Source of the DNA: Acidobacteriota bacterium
Lineage (GTDB): Bacteria > Acidobacteriota > Holophagae > Holophagales > Holophagaceae
DNA: 64,000 nt
Direction of reading: 5' to 3'
Assembly: GCA_016195985.1 (NCBI GenBank)
Contig: JACPYP010000011.1
Coordinates: forward strand, 558,001 to 622,000
Positions 1 to 9,672 of this stretch are shown piece by piece; position 1 is the stretch's first letter; each line of letters begins with the position of its first letter. The notes under the pieces are model-generated. The model worked only from the letters and a program-made list of their open reading frames with translations, had not been told where the DNA came from and searched no databases. A program made the position numbers and the translations under genes.

Positions 1-1
1 T

Positions 2-871
2 TTTTCGCGCGCCGCGGAACGCCTGTACCGCACCCAGCCCGCCATCAGCCTGGCCATCAAGCGGCTGGAAGACGAGCTGGGCGAGACGCTGCTGGACCGC
101 ACCACCAAGGGAGGCACCCTGACCGACGCTGGCGCCACGCTGCTGCCCATGGCCCAGCGGATGATGGACCTCCGCAAGCAGGTGCTCGACACGTTCGGCG
201 CCTTGAAGGGCCTTCAGCAGGGGCGCCTCAACATCGGAGCCAACGAGAGCGTGTCGGAGTTTCTGCTGCCCAGCGTCCTGCTGGCCTACCAGCAGACCCA
301 CCCGGCCATCCGCATCCAGGCCTATCGCCAGAGCTCCGAACGCATCCCCACCGAAGTGCTGGAGCGCCGCCTCGACATCGGCTTCGTCTCCTATGACCCC
401 CTGCATCCCGAACTCCAGAGCGAAGTCATCCTGCGCGACCACATGGTGCTGGTGGTGCCGCCGGGCCACCGCCTGGCCCGGAAGAAAGAAGTGAGCTTGC
501 AGGTTCTGGGCCAGGAGACCTTCGTGGCACACAACGCCATCACGCCCACCCGCAACGCCATCATCGATCTCTTCGCCAAGTGCGACACGCCCTTGCGCAT
601 CACCATGGAGCTGGGCTCCCTGGCCACCATCCAGGACTTTGTCGCCCTGGGCGCGGGCCTCGCCATCCTGCCCCGCATGACCGTGCAAGACGGCGTCCGC
701 GGCGGCAAGCTCGTGGAAGTCGCCGTGAAGGAGCTTCAGGTGGAGAAGCTCATCCGCATCGTCACCCGGAGGGAGGAGGCCATGTCCCATGCGGCCAAAG
801 CCTTCCTCCAGCTCATCCGCGCCACGGATTTCACCCGCCGCGCCGCTCCACCCAGGAGGAAGAATCCATGA
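2..871 (+). CDS. LysR-family transcriptional regulator (5' end cut by window)
   Basis: The reading frame is open from the first bases of the window, so the true start lies upstream; 289 residues are visible and roughly 10-20 are missing. The first 30 visible residues are the LysR winged helix-turn-helix ([20 protein letters not shown] followed by [12 protein letters not shown]), and the rest is the periplasmic-binding-like effector domain. The stop overlaps the leuC start as ATGA, so the regulator is co-translated with leuC. Regulation of leucine biosynthesis is inferred from that coupling; the effector is unknown. Confidence 0.9.
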   Translation, partial: FSRAAERLYRTQPAISLAIKRLEDELGETLLDRTTKGGTLTDAGATLLPMAQRMMDLRKQVLDTFGALKGLQQGRLNIGANESVSEFLLPSVLLAYQQTHPAIRIQAYRQSSERIPTEVLERRLDIGFVSYDPLHPELQSEVILRDHMVLVVPPGHRLARKKEVSLQVLGQETFVAHNAITPTRNAIIDLFAKCDTPLRITMELGSLATIQDFVALGAGLAILPRMTVQDGVRGGKLVEVAVKELQVEKLIRIVTRREEAMSHAAKAFLQLIRATDFTRRAAPPRRKNP

Positions 872-2277
872 ATCCCCGCACCCTCTACGACAAGATCTGG
901 GATGAGCACCTCGTCGCCACGCGCACCGACGGCACCAGCCTGCTCTACATCGACCGGCATCTCGTTCATGAGGTCACCAGCCCCCAGGCCTTCGAGGGGC
1001 TGCGGGAAGCGAAGCGCGCGCTGCGCCGGCCCCAGGCCATCCTTTCGGTGGCGGACCACAACGTGCCCACCCTCGATCGGGAGAAAGGCATCGCCGACGA
1101 GACCTGCCGCCTGCAGGTGGAGGCGCTGGAGCGCAACGTGCAAGCCTACGGCGTGCCCTACCTGCCTCTCCTGGACGAACGCCAGGGCATCGTCCACGTG
1201 GTGGGCCCCGAGCAGGGCTTCACGCTGCCTGGCACCACCATCGTCTGCGGCGACAGCCACACCAGCACCCACGGCGCCTTCGGAGCCTTGGCCTTCGGCA
1301 TCGGCACCAGCGAGGTGGAGCACGTCATGGCCACCCAGACCCTGCCCCAGCGCAAATCCCAGAACCTGCGCGTGCGCTTCGAGGGGGCTCTGCCTCCGGG
1401 CCTGGGCGCCAAGGACCTCGCCCTGACGCTCATCGGCCGCATCGGCACTGCCGGCGGCACGGGCAGCGTCATCGAATTCACCGGTGCGGCAGTGCGGGCC
1501 CTGAGCATGGAGGGCCGCATGACCCTCTGCAACATGAGCATCGAGGCAGGCGCCCGGTCGGGCCTCATCGCCCCCGACGAAACCACCTTCGCTTACTTGA
1601 AGGGCCGTCCGCTGGCGCCTCAGGAGGCGGTGTGGGAACAGGCCCTGGCCCACTGGCACACCCTGGCCTCGGACGAAGGCGCCCGCTTCGACGCGGAGGT
1701 GAGCATCGATGTCACCGGCCTGGCCCCCCAGGTGACCTGGGGCACCAGCCCCCAATGGGTGACCGACATCGGCGGCCGCGTGCCCGACCCCGAAGCCGCC
1801 GCCTCTGCCGAGGACCGTCAGGCCATCCAGCGGGCCCTGGATTACATGGGCCTGAAGCCGGGCACCCGGATCGCCGACATTCCTTTGGAGGCCGTATTCA
1901 TCGGGTCCTGCACCAACGGTCGCATCGAGGATCTGCGCGAAGCCGCCGCCGTGGCCCGGGGCCGCAAGGTGGCCTCCGGCATCCGCGCCCTGGTGGTGCC
2001 GGGCTCGGGCCTGGTGAAACGGCAGGCCGAGGCCGAAGGACTGGACCGCATCTTCCTGGAGGCGGGCTTCGAGTGGCGCCAGCCTGGTTGCAGCATGTGC
2101 CTGGGCATGAACGACGACCGCCTGGCCGAGGGCGTGCGCTGCGCGAGCACCAGCAACCGCAATTTCGAAGGCCGCCAAGGCCGGGGCAGCCGTACGCACC
2201 TGGTGAGCCCCGCCATGGCCGCCGCCGCCGCCGTGACCGGCCACTTCACCGATGTCCGCCAGCTGATGGAGGCTTGA
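868..2277 (+). CDS. leuC: 3-isopropylmalate dehydratase large subunit
   Basis: LeuC with LeuD isomerises 2-isopropylmalate to 3-isopropylmalate in leucine synthesis. The protein is 469 residues, the normal length. The aconitase-family motifs are present: [29 protein letters not shown], and the [4Fe-4S] cysteines in FIGSCTNGR and GCSMCLGMN. The ATG at 868 overlaps the LysR stop and is preceded by AGGAGGA. leuD begins one base after the stop, so the two subunits are made together. Neither leuA nor leuB is visible in the window. Confidence 0.97.
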   Translation: MNPRTLYDKIWDEHLVATRTDGTSLLYIDRHLVHEVTSPQAFEGLREAKRALRRPQAILSVADHNVPTLDREKGIADETCRLQVEALERNVQAYGVPYLPLLDERQGIVHVVGPEQGFTLPGTTIVCGDSHTSTHGAFGALAFGIGTSEVEHVMATQTLPQRKSQNLRVRFEGALPPGLGAKDLALTLIGRIGTAGGTGSVIEFTGAAVRALSMEGRMTLCNMSIEAGARSGLIAPDETTFAYLKGRPLAPQEAVWEQALAHWHTLASDEGARFDAEVSIDVTGLAPQVTWGTSPQWVTDIGGRVPDPEAAASAEDRQAIQRALDYMGLKPGTRIADIPLEAVFIGSCTNGRIEDLREAAAVARGRKVASGIRALVVPGSGLVKRQAEAEGLDRIFLEAGFEWRQPGCSMCLGMNDDRLAEGVRCASTSNRNFEGRQGRGSRTHLVSPAMAAAAAVTGHFTDVRQLMEA

Positions 2278-2278
2278 A

Positions 2279-2881
2279 ATGGATCCATTCACCGTTCACA
2301 CGGGCATCGCCGCCCCGCTGCTCCGCGCCAACATCGACACGGACCTCATCATCCCCAAGCAGTTCCTGAAAACGCTGGTGCGCTCGGGCCTGGGGCGGAA
2401 CCTCTTCCACGAGATCCGCTACGACAACGCCGGCGCCGAACGCCCGGATTTCGTCCTCAACCAGGCGCCCTACCGTCAGGCTTCCATCCTGCTCGCCGGT
2501 CCCAATTTCGGCTGCGGATCGAGCCGCGAGCACGCGCCCTGGGCCCTGAAGGATTTCGGCATCCGCGCCATCCTCGCCCCCGGTTTCGCCGACATTTTCT
2601 TCAACAACTGCTTCGCCAACGGCCTGCTCCCGGTCGTCCTCCCCATGGAAGCCATCGAGGCCTTGTCCGAGGCCGCCGACCCGCTCACCGTGGATCTGCC
2701 TGCCCAGCAGGTGCGCGGCGGCGGCCTGTGCTACGGCTTTGACATCGAGGCCGCCCGCAAGGCCGTGCTGCTGGAAGGCCTCGACGAGATCAAGCGCACC
2801 GAAGCCAACCTCCAGGACATCGCCGCCTATGAAGCCCGCCGCCAAAAGGAGGCGCCCTGGCTGGAGATCCACAGGTCCTAG
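2279..2881 (+). CDS. leuD: 3-isopropylmalate dehydratase small subunit
   Basis: LeuD supplies the swivelling domain of isopropylmalate isomerase. The 200-residue protein carries the family motif FGCGSSREHAPWAL near residue 78 and the N-terminal TDLIIPKQFL segment. It follows leuC after one base, so translation is probably coupled. The next gene begins about 70 bp downstream and belongs to a different family, so the leu cluster appears to end here. Confidence 0.97.
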   Translation: MDPFTVHTGIAAPLLRANIDTDLIIPKQFLKTLVRSGLGRNLFHEIRYDNAGAERPDFVLNQAPYRQASILLAGPNFGCGSSREHAPWALKDFGIRAILAPGFADIFFNNCFANGLLPVVLPMEAIEALSEAADPLTVDLPAQQVRGGGLCYGFDIEAARKAVLLEGLDEIKRTEANLQDIAAYEARRQKEAPWLEIHRS

Positions 2882-2950
2882 ACCGGTTGAGGCATTGAAA
2901 ACCATCTGCCTGTCCGCGATACCCTGGTGAACTTGCATCAGGATCGCCCC

Positions 2951-3826
2951 ATGAAATCCATGACCGCTTTCGCCGAGATTGTCCGCCCCCTGGAGGCCGG
3001 ACAACTGCGGCTCACCCTTCGCAGCGTGAATTCGAAAACGCTGGACCTGAGCCTGCGCCTGCCCCCGGCCCTCTTCCCGCTGGAGGCGAGTCTCCGGGCC
3101 CGGGTGCGCGAGGCCGCCCAGCGCGGAAAATTGGACCTCAGCATCGAGGTGCAGGACGAACCTTCCCTCGAACCGCGCATGAACCGGGCCCTGCTGCGGG
3201 CCGTGGCCAAAGGCTGGCAGGAGGATGCGGAATGGTTGAACCTCCCGCCCCTCACCGCCGAGGCCTTCTTCCGCTTGCCCGGGGCTTTCCAGGCCCCGGC
3301 CTCGGATCTGGGAGAGCGACTTGAAGGCCCCGTTCACGAGGCCCTCAAGGCCCTGCTGGAGAGCTGGAATAAGGGACGCAGCCTGGAGGCAGAACGCCTC
3401 CGCCCTTTTTTCGAGGACGGGCTGGCGCGGCTCCAGGCGCTGCGGGAGAGGCTGAAGGCTGGGGCCGAAGCCCAGTCCGCGGAGCTGCCCGGCCTCTACC
3501 GCCAGCGCATCGAACAGATCCTTGAAGAGGCCCGGCTCGCGGGGGCATTACCTGCAGAGCGGCTGCTGGCGGAGGCCGGGGTGCTGGCCGAGCGGCAGGA
3601 TGTGCGCGAGGAACTGATCCGCCTGGGCGCCCACCTGGAGGATTTCTCCGAGCGCCTGGCCAAAGGAAGGCTGGAAGGCAAGGCCGTGGACGTGTGGTGC
3701 CAGGAAGTGCTCCGCGAGCTCAACACCACCGGCAGCAAGTGCAAGCGCATCGACATGACCCGCGCCGTCATGGAGGCGAAGGGCGTGCTGGATCAGATCC
3801 GCGAGCAGTCTGCCAACCTGGAATGA
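2951..3826 (+). CDS. yicC: YicC/YloC-family endoribonuclease
   Basis: The 291-residue protein starts with MKSMTAFA, the hallmark N-terminus of YicC/YloC proteins (N-terminal YicC domain plus C-terminal DUF1732). The C-terminal end contains NTTGSKCKRIDMTRAVMEAK, the strongly conserved family block. Members are RNases implicated in RNA turnover and stationary-phase survival. An in-frame GTG 24 bp upstream would extend the protein, but the ATG at 2951 gives the family-standard start and length. Confidence 0.93.
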   Translation: MKSMTAFAEIVRPLEAGQLRLTLRSVNSKTLDLSLRLPPALFPLEASLRARVREAAQRGKLDLSIEVQDEPSLEPRMNRALLRAVAKGWQEDAEWLNLPPLTAEAFFRLPGAFQAPASDLGERLEGPVHEALKALLESWNKGRSLEAERLRPFFEDGLARLQALRERLKAGAEAQSAELPGLYRQRIEQILEEARLAGALPAERLLAEAGVLAERQDVREELIRLGAHLEDFSERLAKGRLEGKAVDVWCQEVLRELNTTGSKCKRIDMTRAVMEAKGVLDQIREQSANLE

Positions 3827-3859
3827 GGTGCCGGGAACCCTTCCCGGCCCGGAGGACCC

Positions 3860-4645
3860 ATGCGCCTGCCACTGCACCAGATCGATGCCTTCGCCTCGCG
3901 CCCCTTCGAGGGCAACCCCGCCGCCGTCATGCCCCTTGAGGCCTGGCTTCCCGACGCGCTCCTGCAAAGCATCGCCACGGAGAACAACCTGTCGGAAACG
4001 GCCTTCCTGGTGAAGGAGCCCTCGGGCTGGCGGGTCCGCTGGTTCACGCCTGCCCATGAAGTGGATCTTTGCGGCCACGCCACCCTGGCCAGCGCCTGGC
4101 TCATCTTGAACGAGCTGGAGCCGGGCTCACCCCGCGTCACGTTCCAAAGCCAAAGCGGAACCTTGGTGGTGGATCGCTCAGGCCAGGCTCTTGTGCTGGA
4201 CTTCCCTTCCAGACCCGGCCGCCCGGCGCCGGAGCTGTCGGACCAGGTGGCCGGAGTCCTCGGTTGCCGCCCCAGGGAGGTGTGGCAGGCCCGGGACGTG
4301 ATGGCCGTCCTGGAAGACGAGGCCGCGGTCCGTGGTGCCGCGCCTGACTTTGAAGCCATGAAGGCCATCCCCGGCATGGGCCTCCTCATCACGGCGCCGG
4401 GCCTTGAGCACGACTTCGTGTCCCGGTGCTTCTTCCCGGCCGATGGGATTCCCGAAGATCCGGTCACGGGCAGCGCTCATTGCACCCTGATTCCCTACTG
4501 GGCCCAGCGCCTCGGAAAGCGCCAGCTGCTCGCCTGCCAGGCTTCTGCCCGGGGCGGGGAGCTGCACTGCGAGCTGGCCGGAGACCGGGTGCGCATCGGA
4601 GGCCGCGCCGTCAAGGTGCTGGAGGGACATTTCCTGCTGGACTGA
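3860..4645 (+). CDS. PhzF-family isomerase/epimerase-like protein
   Basis: The 261-residue protein has the PhzF fold signatures: HQIDAFASRPFEGNPAAV at the N-terminus, a conserved Glu in NNLSETAF, FTPAHEVDLCGHATLASA, and DPVTGSAHC near residue 200. PhzF itself isomerises a phenazine precursor, but most chromosomal members have no assigned substrate and no phenazine genes are near. It follows yicC by 33 bp in the same direction and ends 13 bp before a convergent gene. The family call is firm; the reaction is not known. Confidence 0.9.
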   Translation: MRLPLHQIDAFASRPFEGNPAAVMPLEAWLPDALLQSIATENNLSETAFLVKEPSGWRVRWFTPAHEVDLCGHATLASAWLILNELEPGSPRVTFQSQSGTLVVDRSGQALVLDFPSRPGRPAPELSDQVAGVLGCRPREVWQARDVMAVLEDEAAVRGAAPDFEAMKAIPGMGLLITAPGLEHDFVSRCFFPADGIPEDPVTGSAHCTLIPYWAQRLGKRQLLACQASARGGELHCELAGDRVRIGGRAVKVLEGHFLLD

Positions 4646-4658
4646 CCGCGCCCGTTCC

Positions 4659-5528
4659 TCAGAGCCCTAAAGGATCGTAGGGCAGATCCATGGCTCCCTT
4701 CCATGCGCCGAAGAGCCGCGTGCGGGTCCAATCTTCCACCTGGGGCCGGAAACGGCGCAGACGCCGGGACAGGAACCAGACGCGGCCGTCCTTCAGCCGC
4801 AGCTCGTCGTAGCCGGCCAGCCGGACCACGGCCATGTCCTCAGGCGCGACGCGCCCCGGGAAGGCCGCCCAGGCCCAGCGGCCCGAAGCCAGCCCCTGGG
4901 CCCAGGCATGGCTTTCCATGAGGGCCGGATCGGTGCTCACGGACAAACCGGCGATGCCGCTTTTCCCTGGCGTGAAGCCATCGAAGCGCGCGAGGACTTG
5001 GCCGCGTCTGAAGAAGGGGCCGCTTCCAGGAACGCGCCACCGCGCCAGAAGCTGCGGCACGTCGTCGCGGCGGCGCTTGAAACGGAGTTCGAGGGTGGCG
5101 GCATCGAGGATGCGGAGTCCGGCGCCTTCCCCAGCAACCTGCCAGGACAGGGCCTCGCCCACCCGGGAAGCCTGGAGCAGGCTGCCGTCCTGCAGGCGCC
5201 AGTCGGCCCGCAAGGTCAGGCGCCAGCGGCGGCCATGCCGGGACGCTTCCAGCCCGGCGACCAATTGGCCGGCCCAGGCCCCAGTTCCATCCTTCTCCAG
5301 CAGGGTGAGGTCCGACTGATTGGCGAGAAAGGCATCCAGCGCCGGACCCGCGGGCAGAAGCGCTTCCAGCTGGGCGCTGTCCTCGCCGAATTCCGGACGG
5401 GCCGGAACGAACAGCGCCTCTCCCGCCGCGAGGGGCACGGGCACGAGCGTGTCCTGGTAGAGCATGAATCCGCCCAGGCCCAGCAGGGCGGCCAGCAGAC
5501 AAGCGGCAAGGATCCAGCGGGGTTTCAT
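4659..5528 (-). CDS. membrane-anchored protein resembling a peptide-ABC solute-binding domain
   Basis: The 289-residue protein begins with a positively charged MKPR and one hydrophobic segment (about residues 5-24), so it is probably anchored facing the periplasm. Residues around 90-150 resemble family-5 solute-binding proteins: RRWRLTLRADWRLQDGSLLQ matches their 'LR.dvkf.DGtp' segment, and a GSGPFF follows. It is about half the normal length for that family, so it is either a divergent short relative or a truncated copy. It starts two bases after the threonine aldolase stop, so the two are coupled. The binding role is a weak inference. Confidence 0.6.
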   Translation of the reverse strand: MKPRWILAACLLAALLGLGGFMLYQDTLVPVPLAAGEALFVPARPEFGEDSAQLEALLPAGPALDAFLANQSDLTLLEKDGTGAWAGQLVAGLEASRHGRRWRLTLRADWRLQDGSLLQASRVGEALSWQVAGEGAGLRILDAATLELRFKRRRDDVPQLLARWRVPGSGPFFRRGQVLARFDGFTPGKSGIAGLSVSTDPALMESHAWAQGLASGRWAWAAFPGRVAPEDMAVVRLAGYDELRLKDGRVWFLSRRLRRFRPQVEDWTRTRLFGAWKGAMDLPYDPLGL

Positions 5529-5530
5529 GG

Positions 5531-6571
5531 TCAGGCGCTCCGCAGCAAGTGGGCCACGGACTCCATGCGGAGCAGGGACTCTTCGATGTCGGCCACGGAC
5601 AGATCCCGGTGGGCGATGAAGCGGATGGCCGCTCCCACGGGCAGGACGCGCACGCCCACGGACTCGAGGGCCCGGAGGGCCGCGCCAGCATCGGGCACCG
5701 ACACCAGCAGAATGTTGGTCTCGGGCGCCGGCGCCTGAACCCCCATGTTCCGGAGGCCCTCGGCCAGGCGCCGGGTCTTGGCGTGGTCCTCGGAAAGCCG
5801 CGGCAGGTAGTCCAGGGCCACGAGCCCCGCCGCGCCCATGACGCCGCCCTGGCGCACGCCGCCGCCCAGCATCTTGCGCAGGCGGCGGGCCTCGGCGACG
5901 GCGGGCTTCGAACCAGCGAGCAGGGATCCCATGGGCGCGCCCAGCCCCTTGCTCAGGCACACCTGCACGGTGTCCACCCCTTCGGTGAGGGCCGCCGGGG
6001 CCAGGCCCTGGGCCTCAGCCGCATGCCAGAGCCTGGCTCCGTCCAAATGCACGGCCAGCTTCGCCGCCTTGGCCGCTCCGACCAGGGCCCGGTGCTCGCT
6101 CAGCGGCGTCACGGCGCCGCCTGCGAAATTATGGGTGTTCTCCAGGCAGAGCAGCGTGGTGCGCAGGGTGTAGTAGGGGCCCGGCGAACCGGCCGCCGCG
6201 GCCACCTGCGCGGCCGTGGGTCGGCCCGGGCCGCCTTCCCAGGGCAGGGGTTCGGGCATGCCGCCCGCCAGCCAGGCGCCAGTGCCCAGTTCCGAGCCCA
6301 GCACGTGGGCCTGGGCGGGCGCCAGAAAACGGTCGCCGCGCTTCACATGCAGCATCAGGGCGATGAGGTTGCCCATGCAACCCGAGGGCACCCAGAGCGC
6401 GGCCTCCATGCCCAGCAGATCCGCCACCCGGGTTTCCAGGCGGGCGAGGGTCGGATCCTGCTCCAACACATCGTCGCCCACTTCCGCGGCGGCCATGGCG
6501 GCGCGCATCTCCGGAGAGGGCTGAGTGACGGTGTCGGAGCGGAGATCGATGGATCGCATGGGGAGATTCAA
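5531..6571 (-). CDS. ltaE: low-specificity L-threonine aldolase
   Basis: This PLP enzyme cleaves L-threonine or L-allo-threonine to glycine and acetaldehyde. The N-terminal block [19 protein letters not shown] and the PLP-binding lysine in [17 protein letters not shown] are typical of beta-eliminating lyase-fold threonine aldolases. Length is 346 residues with the ATG at 6571; a second in-frame ATG twelve bases in is also possible. The gene is divergent from uppP, only 36 bp away, and its stop is followed after two bases by the solute-binding-like gene. Confidence 0.93.
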   Translation of the reverse strand: MNLPMRSIDLRSDTVTQPSPEMRAAMAAAEVGDDVLEQDPTLARLETRVADLLGMEAALWVPSGCMGNLIALMLHVKRGDRFLAPAQAHVLGSELGTGAWLAGGMPEPLPWEGGPGRPTAAQVAAAAGSPGPYYTLRTTLLCLENTHNFAGGAVTPLSEHRALVGAAKAAKLAVHLDGARLWHAAEAQGLAPAALTEGVDTVQVCLSKGLGAPMGSLLAGSKPAVAEARRLRKMLGGGVRQGGVMGAAGLVALDYLPRLSEDHAKTRRLAEGLRNMGVQAPAPETNILLVSVPDAGAALRALESVGVRVLPVGAAIRFIAHRDLSVADIEESLLRMESVAHLLRSA

Positions 6572-6607
6572 TCATGCATGGCACACTCTTGGCACAAGGA
6601 GTGTTGA

Positions 6608-7489
6608 ATGAATCTGCTGCACGCCATCCTCCTGGGACTCATCCAGGGCCTGACGGAATTCCTGCCCGTGTCCTCGACGGCGCATCTCACGTTGGCCGAA
6701 CACCTGATGTTCGGCGGGCGTCCCATGCCCCTGGCCTTCGATGTGCTGCTCCATGTGGGCACGCTCGTGGCCCTCATGATCTACTTCCGGCGCGACCTCA
6801 TCCAGGTGGCCATGGGCTGCTTCGGCCGCGACAAGGAGGGCCGCCGGCTGGCCCTCTGGCTCTTCGTGGCCATGATCCCCACCGGCATCTTCGGCATGGC
6901 CACCCGCGGCGTGAAGGAGGCCGCCAAGGAGCACCTGTGGGTCTATGGCATCGGCCTGTTCTGCACGGCCGTGCTGCTCTTCATCGCGAACCACCTCAGC
7001 CGCGAGCGGGCGAACCTCAACCAGGAGGATCTGGCCGGCCGGGACATCCAGGATCTCCGCGCCGTGGACGCCCTGGCCGTGGGCACCATCCAGGGCATCG
7101 GCGGAGGGTTCGGCCTTTCCAGGTCCGGTTCCACCATTTCCATGGGCGTGTTCCGGGGCCTCAAGCTGCCCGCCTCGGCCCGTTTCAGCTTCCTGCTGGG
7201 CATGCCCACCATCGCCGCCGCCGCGGTGGTCGAACTGCGCGGCCTGTTGAAGCCCCTGCTCAAGCACCAGCCCCTGCCCGCGGACATGGCCTTCCCGGCC
7301 GGATCCGCCTCGCCGATGATCCTGTGCGCGGCGGGGGTCGCCGCCGCCGCCATTTCCGGCTACTTCGCCATCGGCCTCCTAGACCGCTTCACCCGGAAGC
7401 CGCGCCTCAACGGTTTCGCGATTTACTGCCTGGCCGCGAGCCTGGTGATGCTCGGACTGGGGCTGTCGGGAGTCCTGAACCACCATTAG
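6608..7489 (+). CDS. uppP: undecaprenyl-diphosphatase
   Basis: UppP (BacA) dephosphorylates undecaprenyl pyrophosphate in the inner membrane, recycling the lipid carrier for peptidoglycan synthesis. The first motif GLIQGLTEFLPVSSTAHL and the second motif GGGFGLSRSGSTIS, which carries the catalytic Ser/Arg, are present. The 293-residue protein is hydrophobic throughout with about eight membrane segments. The start is preceded by AAGGAG. Confidence 0.96.
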   Translation: MNLLHAILLGLIQGLTEFLPVSSTAHLTLAEHLMFGGRPMPLAFDVLLHVGTLVALMIYFRRDLIQVAMGCFGRDKEGRRLALWLFVAMIPTGIFGMATRGVKEAAKEHLWVYGIGLFCTAVLLFIANHLSRERANLNQEDLAGRDIQDLRAVDALAVGTIQGIGGGFGLSRSGSTISMGVFRGLKLPASARFSFLLGMPTIAAAAVVELRGLLKPLLKHQPLPADMAFPAGSASPMILCAAGVAAAAISGYFAIGLLDRFTRKPRLNGFAIYCLAASLVMLGLGLSGVLNHH

Positions 7490-7633
7490 GATCGGCCCGG
7501 ATCCCACGGCCTCCGGCAGCCTCTCGGTCCCCCTCGCTTCCCGTTCGCCGGTGCATCCCCTCCGTTCACCGATGGAAGGCGGGCTTCCTGCGGATGGATC
7601 CGTAAACTGTTGCCTTCCCACCCGGAGGTTCTG

Positions 7634-8395
7634 GTGATCCAGCTCAACGAGGTCCACAAATCCTTCACCGTGAAGGACCGCAAGACCCGCTCCGCCAAAC
7701 GCATCGACGCCGTGCGCGGCATCTCTCTCACCGTGAAGCCCGGGGAGATCTACGGCCTGCTCGGCCCCAACGGCGCCGGGAAGTCCACCACGCTGAGGAT
7801 GATCGCCAGCCTGATGGACCCCGATGCAGGCAGCATCCAGGTCTGCGGCCAGGACACCCGGCAGCAGCCCGAGGCGGTGCGCGGCTGCCTGGGCTACCTC
7901 AGCACGGACATGGGCGTCTACACGCGCTTCACGCCCCGCGAGCTCCTCCGCCTCTTCGGCGAATTCCAGGAAGTGGATCCCCTGGTGGCCGAGCGCCGCG
8001 GCCTGCACCTGCTGGAGAAGCTCCAGCTGGCGGATTTCGCCGACGTGAAGATGGACGGCTTCTCCTCGGGCCAGAAGCAGAAGGTGGGCATCGCCCGGGC
8101 GCTGTTGCACGATCCCAAGGTGGTGATCTTCGACGAGCCCACCACGGGGCTGGACGTGCTCACGGCCAAGACCGTGCTGGACCTGCTCCGCATCATGAAG
8201 GAAGAGGGCCGCACAGTGATCGTGTCCACCCACGTGATGCCCATGGTGGAAGACATCTGCGACCGCGTGGGCATCATCTTCGACGGCAAGCTGCACGGAG
8301 ACGCGCCGCCGCACCAGATCCTCGAATCCCGCCGGGCCAAGACTCTGGACGAGGTCTTCTTCCAACTTGCTGCTGAATCCGAAGGAGGCCACTGA
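7634..8395 (+). CDS. natA: ABC transporter ATP-binding protein, NatA-like
   Basis: This is an ABC nucleotide-binding subunit of 253 residues. Walker A GPNGAGKST lies near residue 47, the signature is a variant (FSSGQKQKVGIARAL), Walker B is KVVIFDEPTTGLD and the H-loop is VSTHVM. The GTG at 7634 is chosen because GGAGG lies six bases upstream. The stop overlaps the ATG of the permease as TGATG. With a NatB-like partner it is likely a Na+ or drug exporter; the substrate is inferred from family resemblance only. Confidence 0.9.
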   Translation: MIQLNEVHKSFTVKDRKTRSAKRIDAVRGISLTVKPGEIYGLLGPNGAGKSTTLRMIASLMDPDAGSIQVCGQDTRQQPEAVRGCLGYLSTDMGVYTRFTPRELLRLFGEFQEVDPLVAERRGLHLLEKLQLADFADVKMDGFSSGQKQKVGIARALLHDPKVVIFDEPTTGLDVLTAKTVLDLLRIMKEEGRTVIVSTHVMPMVEDICDRVGIIFDGKLHGDAPPHQILESRRAKTLDEVFFQLAAESEGGH

Positions 8396-9585
8396 TGCGC
8401 GGCGCCCTGCTCATCGCCAAAAAAGAGTTCCTGGAACTCTCCAAGGACCGGAAGACCCTGTTCATGGTCTTCGTGCTGCCCTTCCTCATCTATCCCGCCA
8501 TCTTCACGATGATGTCGAAACTGGGCAAGCGGAACGAGGCCCAGAACCGCAACAAGGCCAGCCGGATCTACCTCGTGGATCCTTCCAGCGCCCTGGCGCC
8601 CATGCTGAAAGCTGAGCCCAAGCTGTTCGAGCTGGTAGCCAAGCCCGAGGGCGATCTCAAGCAGGCCATCCGGGACCAGAAGCTGGAACTGGCCCTGGAA
8701 GTGGCTCCGGAGGCGGCGGCAGCCCTGGAGAAGCATGAGACCTTCAACGTCACTGCCACCATGGACGAAAGCGAACGCGTCTCGGAAATGGCCCTGAAGC
8801 GGTTGAAGGAGAAGCTCGAGCCCCAGAAGAAGGCCTGGGTCCAGGCCCGGCTCCAGAATCTGGGCGCCTCCGCCCAGCTGGCCGAACCCCTGAAACTGGA
8901 TGTGAAGAATGCCGCGGACACCGCCCTGGAGGTGGGCAAGGCCATCGGCATGATGCTTCCTTACCTGCTCATGATCATGATGTACACGGGTTCCATGCAG
9001 CATGGCATCTACGCCACGGCCGGGGAGAAAGAGCGCAACACCCTCCTGAGCCTCCTGGCAACACGCCTCCCGCGAATCCAGATCATCCTGGGCAAGCTGC
9101 TCTACATCTTCTGCATGGGCGTCATCGCCGCCCTGCTGAACCTGCTCAGCCTGGGGCTCTCGCTTTCCCTGATGAGCAGCGGCTCCGCCGGGTCCATGCA
9201 GGCGGTCACGGCCATCGCCAACCCCATGACCCTCGGCCTGACCTTCATGATCATGGTGCCCCTGGGCCTCTTCTTCGCCAATTTCATCCTGCTGCTGGGC
9301 ATTCAGGCCAAGAACACCATCGAGGCGGGCACGTCCATCACGCCGGGGATCTTCCTCGTGGTGTTCCTGGGTGTCTTCACCATGGCGCCCGGCGTCGACA
9401 AGATGGCCTTCCTCTCCTACGTGCCCGTGGTGAACGTCTGCATGGCCCTCAGGAAGCTCTTCAGCCAGCAGTTCAGCTGGCTCGAATACCTGGTGGCCTT
9501 CGGGATGACCGTGGGCCTGGCCGGGATCATGACCCTGATCTCCGCCCGCATCCTCAACCAGGAAAAGGCCCTGTTCAAGATGTGA
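8395..9585 (+). CDS. natB: ABC transporter permease, NatB-like
   Basis: The 396-residue permease has one membrane segment near residues 18-40 (KEFLELSKDRKTLFMVFVLP), a soluble extracytoplasmic domain to about residue 180, then five or six membrane segments. That architecture and the 'KDRKTLF' start are typical of NatB/ABC-2 permeases. It overlaps natA by one base and completes a two-gene exporter. The soluble region is rich in Lys and Glu and probably helical. Confidence 0.88.
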   Translation: MRGALLIAKKEFLELSKDRKTLFMVFVLPFLIYPAIFTMMSKLGKRNEAQNRNKASRIYLVDPSSALAPMLKAEPKLFELVAKPEGDLKQAIRDQKLELALEVAPEAAAALEKHETFNVTATMDESERVSEMALKRLKEKLEPQKKAWVQARLQNLGASAQLAEPLKLDVKNAADTALEVGKAIGMMLPYLLMIMMYTGSMQHGIYATAGEKERNTLLSLLATRLPRIQIILGKLLYIFCMGVIAALLNLLSLGLSLSLMSSGSAGSMQAVTAIANPMTLGLTFMIMVPLGLFFANFILLLGIQAKNTIEAGTSITPGIFLVVFLGVFTMAPGVDKMAFLSYVPVVNVCMALRKLFSQQFSWLEYLVAFGMTVGLAGIMTLISARILNQEKALFKM

Positions 9586-9616
9586 TAATCGTCCCCGCCG
9601 CCATGCGGACCCGGAT

Positions 9617-9645
9617 TTGCGGGAGAAACCCTGTCACTCTATAGT
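9617..9645 (+). promoter_or_regulatory. sigma70-like promoter for the TPR protein gene
   Basis: TTGCGG and TATAGT are separated by 17 bases, with the predicted transcript starting about 20 bases before the ATG-proximal AGAGGA. The match was found by eye. Confidence 0.55.
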
Positions 9646-9672
9646 TTCTCAAAAGCATCTAGAGGATCCCGC

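Noticed and set aside
6572-6607. A sigma-54-like TTGGCAC motif ahead of uppP
   Set aside because: The -12 GC element is missing and the motif overlaps the ribosome site.
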